6,711 nucleotides of DNA from the NCBI GenBank assembly GCA_015068175.1, contig SVLA01000115.1, forward strand, positions 1 to 6,711. The letters are read 5' to 3'. The notes beneath the pieces are model-generated. The model made no database searches and had not been told where the DNA came from. It worked only from the letters and a program-made list of their open reading frames with translations. The position numbers and the translations under genes are program-made. The DNA comes from Oscillospiraceae bacterium (lineage in GTDB: Bacteria > Bacillota_A > Clostridia > Oscillospirales > Oscillospiraceae). Below, one piece after another: positions 1-5,640 of the stretch (its first letter is position 1; every line of letters begins with the position of its first letter).

Positions 1-467
1 TAGACGAAGTCCCGGTCCTGGAAGAACCGGTGGATGGCCATGGCAGCCAGGCTGCGGACACGGAACACGGCCTGGAAGGTATTGGTCCGGGGGCGCAGAT
101 GGGTGATGGACCGCAAAAACTCCATGGAGTGCCGCTTGGGCTGCAGGGGATAGTCGCCGGTGGAAGGACCTTCCACGGTGACGGTGTCAGCCTGGATCTC
201 AAAAGGCTGCTTGGAGTCGGGGGTCAGCACCACACGGCCCTTGACGATGAGGGCGGCGCCGATGTTGATCTTGGAGATCTCCTGGAAATTTTCAATGGTG
301 TCATTATAAACTACCTGAACGGGGGTGAAGTAGGTGCCGTCGTTCAGGACAATGAAGCCAAATTGCTTGCTGGGGCGGCGATTTCGGACCCAGCCGCCGA
401 TCTCAATGGTCTGGTCGGCGTATTTTTCGGTGTTCTTGAACAGCTCGCGAACAGAAATCAGTTCCAT
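1..467 (-). CDS. asnS: Asparaginyl-tRNA synthetase, N-terminal part (3' end cut by window edge)
   Basis: This gene encodes the cytoplasmic class II enzyme that charges tRNA-Asn with asparagine using ATP. The 155 visible residues cover the N-terminal anticodon-binding OB fold (about residues 17-100, with GGWVRNRRPSK at 24-34 and FGFIVLNDG at 36-44). They continue into the start of the catalytic domain, where KRHSMEFLRSITHLRPRTN (111-129) and the arginine-rich FRVRS (135-139) form the family's characteristic linker and motif 1 entry. The RPSK/ND-G pattern and the HLRPRTN block fit AsnRS better than AspRS or LysRS. The ATG at 467 is preceded on the minus strand by AGGAAAGGA at good spacing. The gene has its own promoter 41 bases upstream and sits behind the terminator of the preceding operon. 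The catalytic motifs 2 and 3 lie outside the window, so completeness cannot be judged. Confidence 0.95.
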   Translation of the reverse strand, partial: MELISVRELFKNTEKYADQTIEIGGWVRNRRPSKQFGFIVLNDGTYFTPVQVVYNDTIENFQEISKINIGAALIVKGRVVLTPDSKQPFEIQADTVTVEGPSTGDYPLQPKRHSMEFLRSITHLRPRTNTFQAVFRVRSLAAMAIHRFFQDRDFV

Positions 468-507
468 AACGCAAATTCCTTTCCTGTTTATTATGAAATC
501 TCAAGAT

Positions 508-536
508 ATTATAAGGCAAGTTGTGAAAATTTACAA
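508..536 (-). promoter_or_regulatory. Sigma-A type promoter for asnS
   Basis: On the minus strand, TTGTAA (531-536) and a perfect TATAAT (508-513) are separated by exactly 17 bases. Transcription would start near 501, giving a leader of about 34 bases before the asnS ATG. That is too short for a T-box riboswitch. The promoter lies between the upstream operon's terminator and asnS, so asnS is probably transcribed on its own. Confidence 0.8.
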
Positions 537-567
537 GAGGAAAGTGGCATTTTTGTGGAAAATAATG

Positions 568-598
568 AAAAAACCTCCGGAGTTTTGCTCCGGAGGTT
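568..598 (-). terminator. Intrinsic terminator of the recD2-comF-mreB unit
   Basis: A perfect 11-bp inverted repeat (572-582 with 588-598, arm AACCTCCGGAG) has a 5-base loop. On the minus strand it is followed by a T run that begins inside the stem (plus-strand A run 568-573). It lies 4 bases past the mreB stop codon. The T run exists only on the minus-strand reading, which fixes the direction. Confidence 0.92.
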
Positions 599-602
599 GG
601 TT

Positions 603-1646
603 TTATCCGCGCAGGATGCGCTTGCGGGCGATGTTGATGGGGCCTTCGGTCATGTGGTTGATCCATTCCAGGCTCTTGCCGCAGCCGTAGGCAACGCAGC
701 AATCGGCGTCGTCGGCCAGGGAGCAGGGGATGCCGGTGCGCTCCGTCAGCAGTTTGTCCATGCCCCAAAGCTGGCTGCCGCCACCGGTAAGGACAATGCC
801 GTTGTGGGAAATATCGCTGACCAGCTCGGGGCTGGTCTCTTCCAGCACGGAGAGGACGGCGTCGATAATGTCCCGGACGCCCCGGCGCAGGACCTCGTAG
901 ATCTCAGAGGACAGGAGAGTCAGGTCCCGGGGCAGGCCGGTCTTGGCGTCGCGGCCCTTGATGCTCATGCTGATGTTTTCCGGCCGGGGATAGACACAGC
1001 CGATCTGGATCTTGATGTTTTCGGCGGTGACCTGGCCGATGACCACGCCGTGCTTACGGCGGACATGGCGGATGATCATTTCGTCGAAGGCGTCGCCGGC
1101 GGTCTTGATGGAACTGGAGACCGCCACGTCGGAGAGGGACAGCACGGCAATGTCCGTGGTTCCGCCGCCGATGTCCACCACCATGTGGCCGTTGGGACCG
1201 CGCAGGTCCAGGTTGGCGCCCAAAGCCGCGGCCAGGGGTTCTTCGATCAGATAGGCCCGGCGGGCGCCGGCGTCGATGGCGGCGTTGATCACGGTGCGCT
1301 CTTCCACTTCCGTGACGCCGCTGGGGACGCAGATGACCACCCGGGGTTTGGGGGTGAAGAGGGAACTTTTGTTGATCTGCTTGAAGAGGGTCTGGAGCAT
1401 CTGCACCGTCATTTCGTGGTCGGAAATGACACCGCCCTTCAGGGGTTTCATGGCCACCACGTTGCCGGGGGTACGGCCCAGCATATTCCGGGCGGCGGTG
1501 CCTACCTGGAGGATCTTGCCGGTGTTCTTGTCCACGGCCACAACGGCAGGCTCCCGGACCACAATGCCTTTGCCGTCTTCGTAGATCAGAATATTGGAGG
1601 TGCCCAGGTCGATGCCCAGGTCATGGGAGAATAAACGAAAAGCCAT
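603..1646 (-). CDS. MreB/Mbl-like actin-family cell-shape protein
   Basis: This is a bacterial actin homologue that polymerises on ATP at the inner membrane face and guides the cell-wall elongation machinery. The 347-residue length is normal. Visible nucleotide-binding motifs are phosphate-1 GIDLGTSN (11-18), the EEP segment (135-137), phosphate-2 VVDIGGGTTD (156-165) and the adenosine motif LTGGG (286-290). The hydrophobic/aromatic N-terminus MAFRLF could dip into the membrane. I chose the ATG at 1646 because AGGTGA sits 5 bases upstream. A GTG at 1655 would add MNN, but it lies inside that ribosome binding site. No mreC or mreD follows, because the terminator comes immediately after, so this is an orphan Mbl/MreBH-type paralogue or the only MreB encoded apart from mreCD. 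The C-terminal part has an unusual cysteine cluster (308, 316, 317, 322). MreB versus Mbl cannot be decided from sequence alone. Confidence 0.93.
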   Translation of the reverse strand: MAFRLFSHDLGIDLGTSNILIYEDGKGIVVREPAVVAVDKNTGKILQVGTAARNMLGRTPGNVVAMKPLKGGVISDHEMTVQMLQTLFKQINKSSLFTPKPRVVICVPSGVTEVEERTVINAAIDAGARRAYLIEEPLAAALGANLDLRGPNGHMVVDIGGGTTDIAVLSLSDVAVSSSIKTAGDAFDEMIIRHVRRKHGVVIGQVTAENIKIQIGCVYPRPENISMSIKGRDAKTGLPRDLTLLSSEIYEVLRRGVRDIIDAVLSVLEETSPELVSDISHNGIVLTGGGSQLWGMDKLLTERTGIPCSLADDADCCVAYGCGKSLEWINHMTEGPINIARKRILRG

Positions 1647-1651
1647 ATTGT

Positions 1652-2305
1652 TCACCTGCTCTTAGCTTTGTGCCGGGCGGCGGCCACGGCACCGAGATGT
1701 ACTTCTTTTGCGCCGGCGGTCAGCAAGACCCGGGCGCATTCTCCGGCGGTGGCGCCGGTGGTGACGATATCGTCCAGGATCAGGATCCGTTTTCCCGCTA
1801 GGGCCGCGGGGTCCGTGACCCGGTAGACGCCCAGCACATTGGCCCGGCGTTTGGCATCGCCGACGATGCCCGATTGGGGACGGTTGTGGCGGATCTTTTT
1901 CAGAAGGGGCTGGGGCCGGAGGCCCAGCTGGGCGCCTACGTATTTGGCCAGGAGTTCCACCTGGTCATAGCCGCGGCGGAGCCGCCGGAGCCGGCTGACG
2001 GGGACCCAGGTCAGAAGGTCGAAGCCCTCCGGGTGCTGCTGCAGCAGTTTCATGGCCAAAAGACGGCCGTAAGCCGGGGCATAGCGCCGGGCACCGTGAA
2101 ATTTATAGCGCAGAAGGCTGGCCCTGGGGTACCCTTCATAATACCAAACAGCGGCCCAACTGTCAAGGAAAGACAGCCGATTTCGGGAAAGTGGGCAATC
2201 CGGGGCATTGATGCGGCAGTCCCGGCACAGATCCAGCTCATTTCGCTCCAGGATCCGGCGGCAAAGGACGCATTTGGGCGGAAATAAGAGATGGGATATG
2301 ATCAT
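1652..2305 (-). CDS. comF: ComF/ComFC-family phosphoribosyltransferase-fold protein
   Basis: This cytoplasmic protein family is linked to DNA uptake in naturally competent Firmicutes; ComFC acts with the ComFA helicase on incoming single-stranded DNA. It is also widespread in species not known to be competent. The 217 residues are about the usual length. An N-terminal zinc ribbon is marked by C12-x2-C15 and C27-x2-C30. The type I phosphoribosyltransferase domain follows, with LRRLRRGYDQ in the middle and the PRPP-binding loop ILILDDIVTTGAT near the C-terminus. The ATG at 2305 overlaps the recD2 stop as ATGA, and AGGGG lies about 8 bases upstream on the minus strand. No comFA is visible; a RecD2-type helicase occupies the upstream slot instead. 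A catalytic PRTase activity has not been clearly shown for this family. Confidence 0.93.
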   Translation of the reverse strand: MIISHLLFPPKCVLCRRILERNELDLCRDCRINAPDCPLSRNRLSFLDSWAAVWYYEGYPRASLLRYKFHGARRYAPAYGRLLAMKLLQQHPEGFDLLTWVPVSRLRRLRRGYDQVELLAKYVGAQLGLRPQPLLKKIRHNRPQSGIVGDAKRRANVLGVYRVTDPAALAGKRILILDDIVTTGATAGECARVLLTAGAKEVHLGAVAAARHKAKSR

Positions 2306-4512
2306 GATGTTTTCCCCTGAAGCCGCAGTTTCAGGCCGGTATAGCGGCGGTTGCGGCGGGCGTTTTCGGTCATGGCGGCGACGGTCTCTTCCCGGCCCAC
2401 AATGATCAGCAGTTCCCGGGCCCGGGTGATGGCGGTATACAGAACGCTGCGGATCAGCAGATTGGGATGGCCGTTCCAGGCGGTGAGGATCACGGCCCGG
2501 TATTCGCTGCCCTGACTCTTGTGGACGGTCATGGCGTAAGCCGGCTCCAGTTCGTGGAGCTGGTCAAAATCGTAAACGGCCTGGCGATCGTCGAAAATAA
2601 TGGTCATGGTCTCGGCTTGGGGATCGATTTCGGTGACGGTGCCCACATCACCGTTGAAGATGCCGGTGCCCACGGCGCTGCCGTCACATTTTTTCCAAAT
2701 GATGTCGTAATTGTTGCGTATCTGCATGACCCGGTCTCCTTCGCGGAAGGTGAATTCACCGAAGGCGCGCTCCTTTTTGGCGGGACCGGCAGGATTCAGG
2801 GCCGTTTGGAGGACCCCATTCAGCGCGCCGGTGCCCACACCGCCCTTGCGGGTGGGGGACAGGACCTGGATCTGATCGGCGGGGATGCCCATATTTTGGG
2901 GCAGGCGGGTAGAACACAAACCCACCACGGTTTGCCGCAGTTCTTCTTCGCTGCGGCAGGGCAGGAAGAAAAAGTCGCTTTTGCGGTCCCGCAGATTGGG
3001 CTGCTCGCCCCGGTTGACCCGGTGGGCATTCATGACGATGAGGCTCTCCTGAGCCTGGCGGAAAATCTCCGTCAGCCGGACCGTGGGGAGCATGCCGCTG
3101 CGGAGCATATCGCTGAAGGGGAAGCCGGGACCCACAGGGGGAAGTTGGTCCGGGTCGCCCACCAGAATCAGGCGTTTGCCCTGGGGGATGGCCTGGAGCA
3201 GGCTGTGGAGAAGCTGGATATCCACCATGGACATTTCGTCCACGATGATGGCATCTGCCTTCAGGGGATTGGCCTCATTGCGGAGGAAGACCATCTGCCC
3301 CGTGGCGGGGTCGATGTCGGTCTCCAGCAGGCGGTGGATGGTGGAGGCATCCTGACCGGTGACTTCCGTCAGCCGCTTGGCCGCGCGGCCCGTGGGGGCG
3401 GCCAGGACGCATTTCAGATCCATCTGATCAAACAGGGACAAAATGCCGTTGAGGATGGTGGTCTTGCCGGTGCCGGGGCCGCCGGTGATCAGTAAAATGC
3501 CCCGTTCGGCGGCTTCCCGGATGGCCTGCTCCTGCTGGTCGGAATATTCCAGGCCGCTGTCTTTGGAGGCCCGGCGGACCATGGCATTCAGGCGGGCGGG
3601 CAGTGGGAAGGACCGGTCGGCGAACTGCAGGAGCCGATGCGTGCAGTATTCTTCCGCTTCGTGGAGGGCGGACAGGTAAATGACGGTGATGCCGGCCAGG
3701 GTATTTTCCACCAGGCGGCCATGCTCCAGCTCTGTGGAGAGGGCCTTTTCCACAGAATCGTTATCCACACTCAAAAGTTGGGCCGTGGCGGGGATCAGTT
3801 TTTCCCGGGGCAGGAAGGTGTGGCCGGCGTAAAGATTGTAATTCAGTTCAAAGAGGATGCCGGCCCGGACCCGGCGGGGGTCATCGGCGGAGACACCGAT
3901 CTCGATGGCGAAGCGGTCCACGGCCCCGAAGGGGGCATCCAGGCCTTCATCCATGAGCAGGTAGGGGTCATCATAGAGCAATTCCACGGTCTGCTCGCCG
4001 TAGAGTTTGTAGGTACGCACCGCCAGCTCCGCCGGGAGCTGATGCTGGGTGAAAAATTCCATCAGTTGACGCATACCCACCCGCAGGCGGAATTCTTTGC
4101 CGATGTGCAGGGCTTTTTCCCGGGAGATGCCCGATACTTCGGCCAGGCGTACCGGTTCCCGCTCCATGACGGTGAGGGTCTCGTCGCCGAAACGCTGGAC
4201 GATCCGGGCGGCGGTTTTGGGGCCGATGCCTTTGATGATGCGGCCGGACAGATACTGCAGGATCTCGGCGCTGGTCTGGGGCAGGAGCCGCTCCAGAAAT
4301 TCCGCCTCAAATTGGCGGCCGTAGCTGGCGTGGGTGCTCCAGCGGCCGGTAACCATGAGACGTTCGCCGGCGGCGGGGAGGGGGATGGTGCCTACCACGG
4401 TGACGGCCTGACTGCCGCCTACATTCAGCCGGAGTACGGCGTACCCGTTTTCATAATTTTGGTAAACCACGGCACCGATGGTGCCCTGGAGGATCTCCAA
4501 TTCTTGTTCCAT
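2302..4512 (-). CDS. recD2: RecD2-type 5'-3' DNA helicase (superfamily 1B, RecD-like, YrrC family)
   Basis: This is an ATP-dependent DNA helicase of the RecBC-independent RecD2 group, which acts in DNA repair and replication-fork maintenance. The 736 residues match the family (about 715-800). An N-terminal OB-like region (about 7-75) leads into helix-hairpin-helix DNA-binding segments (YLSGRIIKGIGPKTA 87-101, and a second around 123-140). The motor carries Walker A GGPGTGKTT (344-352), motif Ia APTGRAAKR (372-380), Walker B DEMSMVD (425-431), motif III GDPDQLPPVG (452-461), a motif V-like AMTVHKSQGSE (660-670) and motif VI YTAITRARE (692-700). All key residues are present, so it should be active. 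The ATG at 4512 has AGGAG about 12 bases upstream, which is rather distant. It is the first gene of the minus-strand unit; its N-terminal extension distinguishes it from the RecD subunit of RecBCD. Confidence 0.96.
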   Translation of the reverse strand: MEQELEILQGTIGAVVYQNYENGYAVLRLNVGGSQAVTVVGTIPLPAAGERLMVTGRWSTHASYGRQFEAEFLERLLPQTSAEILQYLSGRIIKGIGPKTAARIVQRFGDETLTVMEREPVRLAEVSGISREKALHIGKEFRLRVGMRQLMEFFTQHQLPAELAVRTYKLYGEQTVELLYDDPYLLMDEGLDAPFGAVDRFAIEIGVSADDPRRVRAGILFELNYNLYAGHTFLPREKLIPATAQLLSVDNDSVEKALSTELEHGRLVENTLAGITVIYLSALHEAEEYCTHRLLQFADRSFPLPARLNAMVRRASKDSGLEYSDQQEQAIREAAERGILLITGGPGTGKTTILNGILSLFDQMDLKCVLAAPTGRAAKRLTEVTGQDASTIHRLLETDIDPATGQMVFLRNEANPLKADAIIVDEMSMVDIQLLHSLLQAIPQGKRLILVGDPDQLPPVGPGFPFSDMLRSGMLPTVRLTEIFRQAQESLIVMNAHRVNRGEQPNLRDRKSDFFFLPCRSEEELRQTVVGLCSTRLPQNMGIPADQIQVLSPTRKGGVGTGALNGVLQTALNPAGPAKKERAFGEFTFREGDRVMQIRNNYDIIWKKCDGSAVGTGIFNGDVGTVTEIDPQAETMTIIFDDRQAVYDFDQLHELEPAYAMTVHKSQGSEYRAVILTAWNGHPNLLIRSVLYTAITRARELLIIVGREETVAAMTENARRNRRYTGLKLRLQGKTS

Positions 4513-4577
4513 GAAGGATCTTCGCTCCTGATTTGTGTTGATGAGGGAAATTGTTGTTTACAGGTATAGGAACGTTT

Positions 4578-4632
4578 CTTGCCCCCGCATTTATGAGGGG
4601 GGTGCCCCAGTGGGCACACTGGGGCGGGGGAG
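4578..4632 (-). repeat. Bipartite hairpin repeat, copy 1
   Basis: Read on the minus strand, the copy starts with CTCCCCC (4632-4626). It then forms an 8-bp GC-rich hairpin (GCCCCAGT 4604-4611 with ACTGGGGC 4618-4625). A second hairpin follows, with C-run and G-run arms (4597-4602 with 4582-4586) and a loop region that pairs partly (CAT/ATG), and the copy ends in CAAG. Copy 2, on the opposite strand at 4656-4724, has the same architecture and a nearly identical second hairpin. Confidence 0.65.
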
Positions 4633-4655
4633 CAAAAAACGGACAATGTACCGAA

Positions 4656-4724
4656 CTCCCCCAGTCAAAAATCGGTTTCGAAGAGCCGATTTTTGCCAGC
4701 CCCCTCTTGAAAGCGGGGGCCAAG
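4656..4724 (+). repeat. Bipartite hairpin repeat, copy 2
   Basis: The copy starts with CTCCCCCAGTC (4656-4666). A perfect 10-bp hairpin follows (CAAAAATCGG 4666-4675 with CCGATTTTTG 4686-4695, loop of 10). After GCCA comes a second hairpin (GCCCCC 4699-4704 with GGGGGC 4715-4720), ending in CCAAG. The pattern (C-rich start, variable hairpin, CCAGC, C-run/G-run hairpin) resembles dispersed intergenic repeats that I recall from gut Clostridia genomes. That recollection is unverified here. Confidence 0.65.
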
Positions 4725-4727
4725 ATT

Positions 4728-4764
4728 GCGCCGCAGGGCGGCGCTCGGCGGCCATTGGCCGCCG
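4728..4764. repeat. Two tandem GC-rich hairpins in the right arm of the element
   Basis: GCGCCG (4728-4733) pairs with CGGCGC (4739-4744) across a 5-base loop. One base further, CGGCGGCC (4746-4753) pairs perfectly with GGCCGCCG (4757-4764) across ATT. Neither is followed by a T run, so they do not look like intrinsic terminators. They account for most of the extra sequence in the right arm relative to the left arm of the surrounding inverted repeat. Confidence 0.6.
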
Positions 4765-4877
4765 CCATTGCTACAAAGCTAAACAACAATTGATATTTTC
4801 TTTATTCTACAACATTTTCCGGCGGATGAAAAGGGTTTTCAAAAATAAAAATGGAGTAAAGAAGGCCGGGTGGGGCA

Positions 4878-4895
4878 AAATATTTACAAATATTT
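4878..4895 (+). promoter_or_regulatory. UP-element-like phased A/T repeat upstream of the atp promoter
   Basis: The self-complementary octamer AAATATTT occurs twice (4878-4885 and 4888-4895), exactly 10 bases apart. The second copy ends one base before the -35 hexamer. The one-helical-turn phasing and position fit an UP element contacted by the RNA polymerase alpha C-terminal domain. This is inferred from position and composition only. Confidence 0.45.
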
Positions 4896-4896
4896 C

Positions 4897-4925
4897 TTGA
4901 AACTTCAGGGCGAATAGGGTATAAT
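4897..4925 (+). promoter_or_regulatory. Sigma-A promoter of the atp operon
   Basis: TTGAAA (4897-4902) and a perfect TATAAT (4920-4925) are separated by exactly 17 bases. Transcription should start near 4931-4933, leaving a leader of about 35 bases before the first gene. No other promoter of this quality is visible between here and atpB, so it probably drives the whole ATP synthase operon. Confidence 0.85.
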
Positions 4926-4927
4926 AT

Positions 4928-4950
4928 AGCGCAATGGTGAGAATTGCGCT
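4928..4950 (+). promoter_or_regulatory. Perfect inverted repeat overlapping the atp transcription start
   Basis: AGCGCAAT (4928-4935) and ATTGCGCT (4943-4950) form a perfect 8-bp dyad with a 7-base centre. It begins 3 bases past the -10 hexamer and spans the predicted start site. It could be an operator for a dimeric repressor, or a 5'-terminal hairpin on the mRNA affecting stability or translation, since the ribosome binding site begins only 5 bases later. The sequence alone does not decide between these. Confidence 0.55.
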
Positions 4951-4966
4951 TTGTGAGGTGTTGCGG

Positions 4967-5224
4967 ATGAAAGATCTGCACTTGATCGTGTGGCTGTCTC
5001 AGTTGGGGTTCAGCGTGGCTTTTCCGCTGGCGGGGTTTATCCTGCTGGCAGTGTGGCTCCACAAGAACTGCAGTTGGGGCAATTGGGTGATCTGGGTCGG
5101 CATTGTGCTGGGCCTGATCTCTGCCATCCAGGGACTGCGGTCCTCGCTGAAGATCCTGGAACGGATGGGCAAAGGCAAGGGCGAGTCCGAGCCGCCGGCC
5201 GTTTCTTTTAATGAGCATGACTGA
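4967..5224 (+). CDS. AtpZ/AtpI-like small membrane protein, first gene of the atp operon
   Basis: This is a short two-helix membrane protein of 85 residues of the type that opens many Firmicutes ATP synthase operons (ATPase gene 1/AtpZ group, proposed to help assembly or ion supply). Transmembrane segments lie at about 6-31 and 38-58. A charged, soluble C-terminal tail follows (KILERMGKGKGESEPP). I chose the ATG at 4967 because GAGGTG lies 6 bases upstream. An earlier in-frame ATG at 4934 is at the predicted transcription start and would be nearly leaderless. The next gene follows after 11 bases. Family assignment rests on size, topology and position more than on strong motifs. Confidence 0.75.
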   Translation: MKDLHLIVWLSQLGFSVAFPLAGFILLAVWLHKNCSWGNWVIWVGIVLGLISAIQGLRSSLKILERMGKGKGESEPPAVSFNEHD

Positions 5225-5235
5225 TAACGGGGGAG

Positions 5236-5640
5236 ATGGATTTGGAATCCCGTAGATTTGTAATCAAAGAAACGCTGTTGGTATTGGCCGGCCAGGCAGT
5301 TTGCGTGGGGGCCATGCTGGCGGTGATGGCATTGCTGGGCCACTGGGGTCAAACCGTTTGGCTGGGGGGCATTTTGGGCGGCCTGATCGCTACAGCGAAT
5401 TTCTTCTTTATGGCCGTTGCGGCCACCATCGCCTCGGACAAGGCTGTCAATCAGGATGTCAAGGGCGGCGAAGCCTTGGTGAAAGCCTCCTATTTCGGCC
5501 GGATGGCCGTGATGGCGGTGCTGTTTTTTGCCCTGGTGAAGGGCGGCGTGTGCGATGTGATTGCTCTGGTGCTGCCCCTGATCTTTACCCGGCCGGTGCT
5601 GACCCTGGCGGAATTTTTCAGAAAGGATGATCGGGCTTAA
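5236..5640 (+). CDS. atpI: ATP synthase subunit I (AtpI), c-ring assembly factor
   Basis: This is a four-helix inner-membrane protein of 134 residues. AtpI is not part of the finished enzyme; in sodium-type enzymes (Propionigenium/Ilyobacter, Acetobacterium) it helps assemble the c ring. Hydrophobic segments lie at about 14-34, 41-65, 88-102 and 104-124. The GGLIATANFFFMA segment of helix 2, the conserved-looking FGRMAVMA of helix 3 and the IFTRPVLTLAEF ending suit the ATP synthase I family. The gene lies directly ahead of atpB and overlaps it by one base (TAATG). The start is uncertain. The ATG at 5236 directly abuts the GGGGGAG Shine-Dalgarno with no spacer, whereas an in-frame TTG at 5242 has a normal 6-base spacer and would shorten the protein by two residues. 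Confidence 0.85.
   Translation: MDLESRRFVIKETLLVLAGQAVCVGAMLAVMALLGHWGQTVWLGGILGGLIATANFFFMAVAATIASDKAVNQDVKGGEALVKASYFGRMAVMAVLFFALVKGGVCDVIALVLPLIFTRPVLTLAEFFRKDDRA

Larger units (their letters stand above)
4549..4791. repeat. Nested inverted-repeat element (MITE-like) between divergent operons
   Basis: A perfect 12-bp inverted repeat, AATTGTTGTTTA at 4549-4560 and its reverse complement at 4780-4791, bounds a 243-base segment. Similarity continues inward with mismatches for roughly 14 more bases on each side (a T.TAG.AA.G pattern). After a right-arm insertion of about 40 bases it resumes as a second inverted pair (4578-4602 against 4700-4724). The arrangement resembles a non-autonomous inverted-repeat element or a dispersed intergenic repeat. 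It encodes no plausible protein. I see no convincing target-site duplication; only GA precedes and follows the ends. Whether it is mobile is inference. Confidence 0.65.

Noticed and set aside
468..567. T-box riboswitch ahead of asnS
   Set aside because: The predicted leader is only about 34 bases, with no specifier stem or T-box antiterminator sequence.
30..1634. Long plus-strand open frame of 534 codons
   Set aside because: It runs antisense across asnS, its promoter, a terminator and mreB. Its product is low-complexity (rich in G, D, H, A) and matches nothing. It is an artefact of high GC at third codon positions.
1647..1655. GTG start for the MreB-like gene
   Set aside because: This GTG is part of the AGGTGA ribosome binding site that serves the ATG at 1646. 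It would also overlap the comF stop.
2467..4569. Two long plus-strand open frames antisense to recD2
   Set aside because: They mirror the recD2 coding frame, which has intact helicase motifs. Their own products are compositionally odd and have no ribosome binding site.
4666..4695. CAAAAATCGG/CCGATTTTTG hairpin as a bidirectional terminator
   Set aside because: The A and T runs are inside the stem, only three GC pairs support it, and G/C-rich sequence follows. Both flanking operons diverge from here, so no transcript needs to end.
4549..4791. CRISPR array or phage attachment site
   Set aside because: There are no regularly spaced direct repeats, and no integrase or tRNA gene is nearby. The repeats are inverted and hairpin-forming.
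4451..4900. Short open frames over the intergenic repeat on both strands
   Set aside because: They run through hairpins and the atp promoter region, lack ribosome binding sites and have biased composition.
4934..4966. Earlier ATG for the first atp gene
   Set aside because: It lies at the predicted transcription start inside the dyad and has no ribosome binding site. The ATG at 4967 has GAGGTG 6 bases upstream.
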